Of a stretch of DNA of 64,000 nucleotides, positions 59,311 through 64,000 are shown in pieces. The stretch comes from Bdellovibrio bacteriovorus (GTDB lineage: Bacteria; Bdellovibrionota; Bdellovibrionia; Bdellovibrionales; Bdellovibrionaceae). Positions within the stretch are counted from its first letter, which is position 1; every line of letters begins with the position of its first letter. The notes beneath the pieces were generated by a model. That model worked only from the letters and a program-made list of their open reading frames with translations. It did not search any database and was not told where the DNA came from. Where the stretch lies: positions 744,001 through 808,000 of the forward strand of contig NZ_CP020946.1 in assembly GCF_002208115.1 (NCBI RefSeq). The letters run 5' to 3'. Both the position numbers and the translations under genes were made by a program.

Positions 59311-60765
59311 ATGTGGAATAAACTCTGGAAGACTCGCAGTTATCGCTACAAGACGCTGGCACTGCTTATCGGCGCGATGATTCCCCTGTGGGCGATTGTT
59401 CTTTTCTATGTGCTTCCGCTGGTGCGTGAGAACATGTACGAAGACCGCCGCGTGGCGATTCGCGCCACAGTCGATATCGCCACCAAAGTGCTGGAATTTT
59501 ATCACGATCAGTATCAGCAAAAAATTCTGACAGAAGATGAAGCCAAGAAGCAGGCGCTGGCAGCGGTGGCAAAACTTCGCTACAGCGGTAACGAGTACTT
59601 CTGGATCAACGATCTTCATCCGACCATGCTTATGCATCCGATCAAACCGGAATTGAACGGCAAGGACCTTTCAGGTTTTAAAGACCCCAATGGTTTCCAT
59701 TTGTTCGTGGCCTTTGCTGAAAAAGGAAAGACTGCGGAAGGTGAGGGTTTTGTTCCTTATCTGTGGCCGAAGCCGGGGTCTCCGAATCCGGAACCCAAGA
59801 TCAGCTTCGTTCGCAATTTCAAACCGTGGCAATGGATCGTGGGCAGTGGCGTTTACGTCGATGACGTGGAAACGGCCATCGGAAACTTCCGAAATAAAGT
59901 TCTGATTGGCTTCACCCTTGCCTTTGCTGTGGCGTTTGCCTTGTTCTTTGTCTTTGCCAGCCGTTTGATGAACTTCCTGGCGCGCACGGTGAATGATACC
60001 AACGATGCCAGCCAACAAGTGCTGGAGGCGTCCAATATGCTTTCCAGCGCAGGACAAAACGTCGCGCAAGGGGCGGTGGAGTCTGCAGCGCGTATCGAAG
60101 AGACCATGGGTTCAATCAAAAATCTGAATGATATTGTTCAGGCCAATCAGGAAAGAGCCCGTGCGGCGGCCGATCTGGCAAGAAGCTCTGAAAGCGGAGC
60201 TTCCCAAGGGGCTATGGAAGTGAAAAAACTGATTGAATCCATCAACGTCATGTCCAAGATTTCCGGTGAAATCACCTCGGCGATGGACATCATTGATGAT
60301 ATCGCTTTCCAGACGAATCTGCTGGCGCTGAATGCGGCGGTCGAGGCGGCCCGGGCCGGAGAGCAGGGGAAAGGTTTTGCCGTCGTGGCAGAAGCCGTGC
60401 GCAGTCTGGCGCTGAAGTCGGCGCAAGCCGCAAAAGAAGTAAAATCCGTTATCACCAGCAGTGTGACGCAAACCCAAGTGTCCTTGGAGCTTGCAGAACG
60501 CAGTGACCGCGTGCTTGATGGCATTGTCAGCTCGGTGCAAAAAGTGAATGTGTTGAATCAGGAAATTTCAGAAACCACCACGCATCAGTCTGAAGGCATC
60601 CGTGCCATTCACGAAGCTATGGGTTCTTTGGAGCGCCAGACGCAAGCCTTCTCGGCGGCGGCAGAGGAAACAGCAGCCACCTCCGAGGAAATGTCCGCTC
60701 AGGCCAACACGCTTCAGCACATGGTGCACAGTATGGCTACAGAAGTGATCGGTAAGGCCTCTTAG
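59311..60765 (+). CDS. Methyl-accepting chemotaxis protein with single Cache domain
   Basis: 484 residues. TM1 about 17-37, a periplasmic Cache-type sensor ([15 protein letters not shown] and GSGVYVDD, the sCache_2 ends) to about 195, TM2 about 199-219. No HAMP domain is recognisable before the signalling coiled coil. The conserved tip [32 protein letters not shown] is at about 329-361. Binds small ligands and controls CheA. Stop overlaps the convergent HvfC-like gene by 4 bases. Confidence 0.88.
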   Translation: MWNKLWKTRSYRYKTLALLIGAMIPLWAIVLFYVLPLVRENMYEDRRVAIRATVDIATKVLEFYHDQYQQKILTEDEAKKQALAAVAKLRYSGNEYFWINDLHPTMLMHPIKPELNGKDLSGFKDPNGFHLFVAFAEKGKTAEGEGFVPYLWPKPGSPNPEPKISFVRNFKPWQWIVGSGVYVDDVETAIGNFRNKVLIGFTLAFAVAFALFFVFASRLMNFLARTVNDTNDASQQVLEASNMLSSAGQNVAQGAVESAARIEETMGSIKNLNDIVQANQERARAAADLARSSESGASQGAMEVKKLIESINVMSKISGEITSAMDIIDDIAFQTNLLALNAAVEAARAGEQGKGFAVVAEAVRSLALKSAQAAKEVKSVITSSVTQTQVSLELAERSDRVLDGIVSSVQKVNVLNQEISETTTHQSEGIRAIHEAMGSLERQTQAFSAAAEETAATSEEMSAQANTLQHMVHSMATEVIGKAS

Positions 60766-61538
60766 TAGGCCTCTACCGACATCACATCCTCAATGATCCC
60801 GGCTTTCATCATCATTTCAAAAAGCTGGGCGATTCTTTCAGGGCTTAATGAATTTGCATGCGGGGTCAGGGCTTCAGCGACCGTGCGCCCGCTGGCCAGA
60901 GCGCGCAGAATCTGCGCCTCCACGGGTTGCAGTTCCTGCACCAGCACCTTTTTTTGTTTCTTGTGAATCATAAGACTTTGGGGGGTGTTCCAGTTCACAC
61001 CCTCAAACATATAAGCCGGTTCGAAGCGATGCTCCCAGATATCATAGACCGCATACTCGCTTTCAAAAATCTCCATCGCATCAATCATGTGCATCTTCAC
61101 ATCATCCGAATTCAGCAGTTCCTGAATAGTTTCAACCGGCAGCGGCTCCGGGGTTGCCGCGTGTTGCACTTCTTTATGGATCCATTCAAATTTTGCCAGG
61201 TCCGGCAAGAAAGGAATGCCTTTGGCGGTGGAGGTTTCCTGAATGAACCCGGAAAAAGCTTCGCCATAGTCCGCCAGATTATAGGCCACGGACGGCTGGG
61301 CTTCGATGTACTTTCGGCACAGCTCATTGAAGAAGTTGTCACCCAGGACCCAGGCCACGGCCGGATAGGTCGTGCGCAAAGCCTCAGTCAGACGTGCCAC
61401 ATAGGTGCGGTGATAGATCTGAAAGGCCTGCTCAAGGCTGAGCTTTCCGGCGGGTTTCAGATACGCCAGATGCTGCGGATCTGCTTCGGGAGCCAGGATG
61501 TTTCTTTTAAACAGACTCTGTAGTTCGCTCAGTTTCAT
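60762..61538 (-). CDS. DUF2063/HvfC-like MNIO partner
   Basis: 258 residues. N-terminal DUF2063 pattern: [21 protein letters not shown], then [15 protein letters not shown] and [11 protein letters not shown]. The C-terminal part ([19 protein letters not shown]) is winged-helix-like, probably a peptide-recognition domain. In known systems (MbnC, BufC/HvfC) the partner brings a precursor peptide to the MNIO enzyme. Overlaps the MNIO gene by 32 bp. Confidence 0.82.
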   Translation of the reverse strand: MKLSELQSLFKRNILAPEADPQHLAYLKPAGKLSLEQAFQIYHRTYVARLTEALRTTYPAVAWVLGDNFFNELCRKYIEAQPSVAYNLADYGEAFSGFIQETSTAKGIPFLPDLAKFEWIHKEVQHAATPEPLPVETIQELLNSDDVKMHMIDAMEIFESEYAVYDIWEHRFEPAYMFEGVNWNTPQSLMIHKKQKKVLVQELQPVEAQILRALASGRTVAEALTPHANSLSPERIAQLFEMMMKAGIIEDVMSVEAY

Positions 61539-62361
61539 AGGAATTCTCCAGAATGTAAGCGGCCTTCATCACTTCAACTTCGAGTTCACGGAAATCCGGT
61601 ATGTCATCGTCCCGTTCAATCAGTACCGGCAGGTGACGAACCTGGGGCGCCAGCATTTTAAACAGATCCCAAACTTGCGCCGGAATTTCCTGAGAGTGAG
61701 TGTCATACAGGAAGTCACCATAATCGCTCGGGCCGGACAGGTGAATTTGCGCCACACGGTCCAGTGGAATGTGGTTGATAAAGTATTTTGGGTCAAAGCC
61801 GTGATTGCGGGAGTTCACATAGATGTTGTTCACATCAAGTAACAGCGCGCAGCCGGAACGCTTGCTGACTTCCGAGATAAAGTCCCATTCATTCATGTGG
61901 CTGTGATGATAGCTGATATAAGTCGAAATATTTTCAAGCACCAATGCCCGGCGCAGGAAGTTCTGCACAAAATCGATGTTGTTCACCAGTGTCTGCAGGC
62001 TGTCTTCCGTAAAAGGTATTGGCAGCAGGTTGTGAAAATTCTGACCTGAGATCGAATTCCATGACATGTGATCTGAAACAATGAATGGTTCCACACGTTC
62101 AATCAGTTCGCGCAGTCCCTGCAGGTAATCCACGCGAATGCCCTCGGGCGCACCGATGTTCATGGAAATCCCATGCAGAGCGACGGGATAGTCCTGGCGG
62201 ATGGTTTGCAGCATCTCCAGCGAGCGTCCGTGGGTATGAATGTAGGTTTCAGTCTGCGCCTCGAACCACGCCACCTCGGTGGAGGGGCGCTGTTCAAGAT
62301 AAGAAAAATGCGGGGCCCGCAGGCCCATGCCCACCTTGTGGGAGAAGCTGGAATTTTGCAT
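61507..62361 (-). CDS. MNIO (DUF692) non-heme iron enzyme
   Basis: 284 residues. TIM-barrel DUF692 family with metal-binding motifs: ALHGISMN, SDHMSWN, LENIS, YHHSHMNEWDF, LLDVNNIYVN, IHLSGP and a final acidic pair (VLIERDDDIP). MNIO proteins (MbnB, TglH, BufB) modify cysteine-containing or other precursor peptides with two or three irons. GAGGACGTC before the ATG is a good ribosome site; the ATG is 8 bp after the YceI stop. Confidence 0.87.
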   Translation of the reverse strand: MQNSSFSHKVGMGLRAPHFSYLEQRPSTEVAWFEAQTETYIHTHGRSLEMLQTIRQDYPVALHGISMNIGAPEGIRVDYLQGLRELIERVEPFIVSDHMSWNSISGQNFHNLLPIPFTEDSLQTLVNNIDFVQNFLRRALVLENISTYISYHHSHMNEWDFISEVSKRSGCALLLDVNNIYVNSRNHGFDPKYFINHIPLDRVAQIHLSGPSDYGDFLYDTHSQEIPAQVWDLFKMLAPQVRHLPVLIERDDDIPDFRELEVEVMKAAYILENSYETERTTESV

Positions 62362-62369
62362 GACGTCCT

Positions 62370-62975
62370 CTATTTTTTTGGAGCTGCTGGAACTGCTGCG
62401 ACTTTGGCTTCGCCATCGATTTCGATTTTGATCTTGTCACCGACAACAAATCCGCCCTTGTCCATGGCCTTGTTCCAGTTCAGCCCGAAGTCCTTGCGGT
62501 TGACTTCGCCTTCGGCTTCAAAGGTGACAACGCGATTGCCCCAGGGGTCGGTGACTGCGCCGTTGTAATCAACATCCAGGGTGACTTTCTTGGTGATCCC
62601 GCGAATGGTCAGGTCACCTTCGACTTTGTCGGGTTTGTTCTTGTCGTATTTGACGTTGGTGGATTTAAAAGTCATTTCCGGGTACTTTGCCACATCAAAG
62701 AAGTCCGGACTGCGCATGTGTTTGTCGCGATCGGCTTCATTGGTGTTAATTGAATCGGTTTTGATGGTCACATTGATGTCACTTAACTTCATGGACTTTT
62801 CATCGAACTCGAAACTGCCACTGACCTGGTCGAAACGGCCTTTGACTTTTGAAACCATCAGGTGCGGAGCTGTGAAGGAAACGTTGGTGTGAGCCTTGTC
62901 GACATCAAATTTCGCGGCAAGGGCAGAGGTGGATACCAAAGATGTGGCCATGAAAGACAAGAGCAGCGCGCGCAT
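62370..62975 (-). CDS. YceI-family periplasmic protein
   Basis: 201 residues. Signal peptide MRALLLSFMATSLVSTSALA. Lipocalin-like YceI domain: DVDKAHTNVSFTAPHLMVSKVKG, RDKHMRSPDFFDVAKYPEM, then GDLTIRGITKKVTLD. Binds an isoprenoid or fatty amide in homologues. No cysteine at all, so it is unlikely to be a MNIO Cys substrate. AAGGATCACGT before the ATG. Leads the MNIO-HvfC run. Confidence 0.9.
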   Translation of the reverse strand: MRALLLSFMATSLVSTSALAAKFDVDKAHTNVSFTAPHLMVSKVKGRFDQVSGSFEFDEKSMKLSDINVTIKTDSINTNEADRDKHMRSPDFFDVAKYPEMTFKSTNVKYDKNKPDKVEGDLTIRGITKKVTLDVDYNGAVTDPWGNRVVTFEAEGEVNRKDFGLNWNKAMDKGGFVVGDKIKIEIDGEAKVAAVPAAPKK

Positions 62976-63138
62976 ACGTGATCCTTTCGATTGTTCTTAA
63001 ATAGGTGCTCCGGGATGGAGACGGTATTCATTAACTGTTTTTGATCGAAAGAAGATTTACAAATTAAGAAGCAGAAAGTTTTTAAGATAAAAACAGAAGC
63101 TCAAGGAATATTGTGCGGCGACAGATTTTGGGCAAAAA
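62976..63138. other. Promoter region of YceI operon
   Basis: About 160 bp, AT-rich on the YceI side. No gene or Cys-rich small ORF was found here. Confidence 0.35.
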
Positions 63139-63169
63139 AAAGCCCGGTGCTTTGTCGGCACCGGGCTTT
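63139..63169 (-). terminator. Intrinsic terminator of the subtilase gene
   Basis: AAAGCCCGGTGC / GCACCGGGCTTT perfect 12-bp stem; followed by a T run on the minus strand (A-rich on plus at 63133-63140). Confidence 0.9.
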
Positions 63170-63181
63170 GAAGTTCAGAAC

Positions 63182-64000
63182 TTAGTAGCTCATCAAAGCT
63201 TTCACATCAAGCTTGCCGCCTGACACGGATTTGCGGTCAAGAGCATTGATCTTACGAGCAGATCCGATGATCGCCGCTTTCACATCCTGCCAGGATTTTT
63301 CCGGGTGAGCAGACCAGTAAAGAGCCGCGGCACCCGCAACGTGAGGCGCCGCCATGGACGTGCCATCCCAAGTTGCTTTGAAGCCAAATTTATCGATAAC
63401 AGTGTCGCTGTAGCTTTGTGCTACGGTTGTGGAATAAACCTTCACGCCCGGCGCGCCGATATCCACAGATTTTTGACCCCAGTTGGAGAATGAACCCAGA
63501 CGGTCGTTGGAATCCAATGCCGCCACAGAGATGATGATGTCGTGATCATAAGACGCAGGGTAAGCCGGAAGCTTGTCCGTGTCGTTGTCATAGCCCACAC
63601 CTTTGTGCCCGTTGCCCGCCGCTGCGATGAACAGAACACCTTTGTCCTGAGCGTATTGAACAGCATCACGCAATGCCTGATTTTCAGGAGCGCCTGGCTC
63701 TTCACCTTCAGAACCCCACGAGTTGTTCATGATTTTCGCGCCGTTATCAACAGCATAGCGGATGGATTTGATCGCATCAGCTGTGGTTCCGCCGCCCGTC
63801 ATGCCGATGAAACGCAAAGACATGATTTTCACGTTCGGTGCCACGCCCGCAATACCTTTGCCATTGTCACCACGAGCCGCCACGTTACCCGCACAGTGAG
63901 TGCCGTGACCTGGGTTGCCACCTTTGAACAGGCCGTCCAAAGAATCCACGGCAAGGTCATAAGGTTTGTTGTCGTTGGTCACAAAATCCCAGCCGATCAC
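63182..64000 (-). CDS. Subtilisin-like serine protease, N-terminus outside window
   Basis: 272 residues visible; the frame is open to the right edge, so the signal, propeptide and catalytic Asp are missing from view. The His motif is GHGTHCAGN near 32-40, the oxyanion Asn in AAAGNGH, and the catalytic Ser in GTSMAAPHVAGAA. Family S8. Ends soon after the catalytic domain, with no C-terminal extension. A secreted protease is likely, but the signal cannot be seen. Confidence 0.88.
   Translation of the reverse strand: MIGWDFVTNDNKPYDLAVDSLDGLFKGGNPGHGTHCAGNVAARGDNGKGIAGVAPNVKIMSLRFIGMTGGGTTADAIKSIRYAVDNGAKIMNNSWGSEGEEPGAPENQALRDAVQYAQDKGVLFIAAAGNGHKGVGYDNDTDKLPAYPASYDHDIIISVAALDSNDRLGSFSNWGQKSVDIGAPGVKVYSTTVAQSYSDTVIDKFGFKATWDGTSMAAPHVAGAAALYWSAHPEKSWQDVKAAIIGSARKINALDRKSVSGGKLDVKALMSY

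Noticed and set aside
1-64000. Signs of CRISPR, prophage, tRNA or insertion sequence
   Set aside because: No regularly spaced repeat, cloverleaf, transposase or integrase motif was seen anywhere in the window.

Overview
The window is a dense, roughly 50% GC bacterial chromosome segment. It has almost no non-coding DNA, no tRNA or rRNA gene, no CRISPR array, no insertion sequence and no prophage. Gene content points strongly to a predatory Bdellovibrio, most likely B. bacteriovorus or a close relative: many secreted proteins and lipoproteins, GYF_2-domain proteins, PilZ proteins, a degenerate GGDEF protein, an L,D-transpeptidase with an N-terminal signal, secreted zincin-like proteins and FadL/PorV-like outer-membrane barrels. 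The species call is recognition of style, not a database match.

Layout. 1-5.2 kb: three related outer-membrane barrels with interleaved lipoproteins. 5.2-11.9 kb: an addB-addA recombination pair, then a membrane PilZ protein. 11.9-20.1 kb: mostly envelope proteins, including a 1,632-residue lipoprotein with a zinc-protease motif. 20.2-24.9 kb: RNase HI carrying a C-terminal hybrid-binding-like domain, a short-chain dehydrogenase, a lipase/lipoprotein pair and nadB. 25.0-37.3 kb: a long co-directional run with many overlapping start/stop codons: histidine kinase, degenerate GGDEF protein, alr, an Mla-type lipid transporter (permease, ATPase, MCE protein), GYF_2-TPR protein, lipoprotein, YhaM-like nuclease, cysE and an Mpo1-like membrane protein. 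37.4-39.7 kb: a 38-residue basic ORF, a zinc-ligand-free S4 paralogue with a coupled small protein, and a secreted zincin-like protein. 39.7-46.4 kb: hrpB, an rsmI-like gene and a HAD gene, then a phnD-phnC-phnE transporter.

46.4-64 kb: a thioesterase, a REC-CheX protein, a GYF_2-PilZ protein and a VWA lipoprotein. These are followed by a heterodimeric ABC exporter preceded by a 46-codon ORF and divergent from an XRE regulator. Next come a tandem diiron protein paired with a divergent FabD-like acyltransferase, envelope proteins, an L,D-transpeptidase, a chemoreceptor, a YceI-MNIO-DUF2063 operon and the C-terminal part of a subtilase.

The most promising candidates for undescribed biology are the MNIO operon with no recognisable precursor peptide, the tandem-diiron/acyltransferase pair, the short ORF and candidate operator around the ABC exporter, the catalytically degenerate GGDEF protein that keeps an inhibitory site, the S4 paralogue locus, and a 30-bp repeat whose copies all begin exactly at a stop codon. 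All functional statements come from reading motifs by eye; no search was run.
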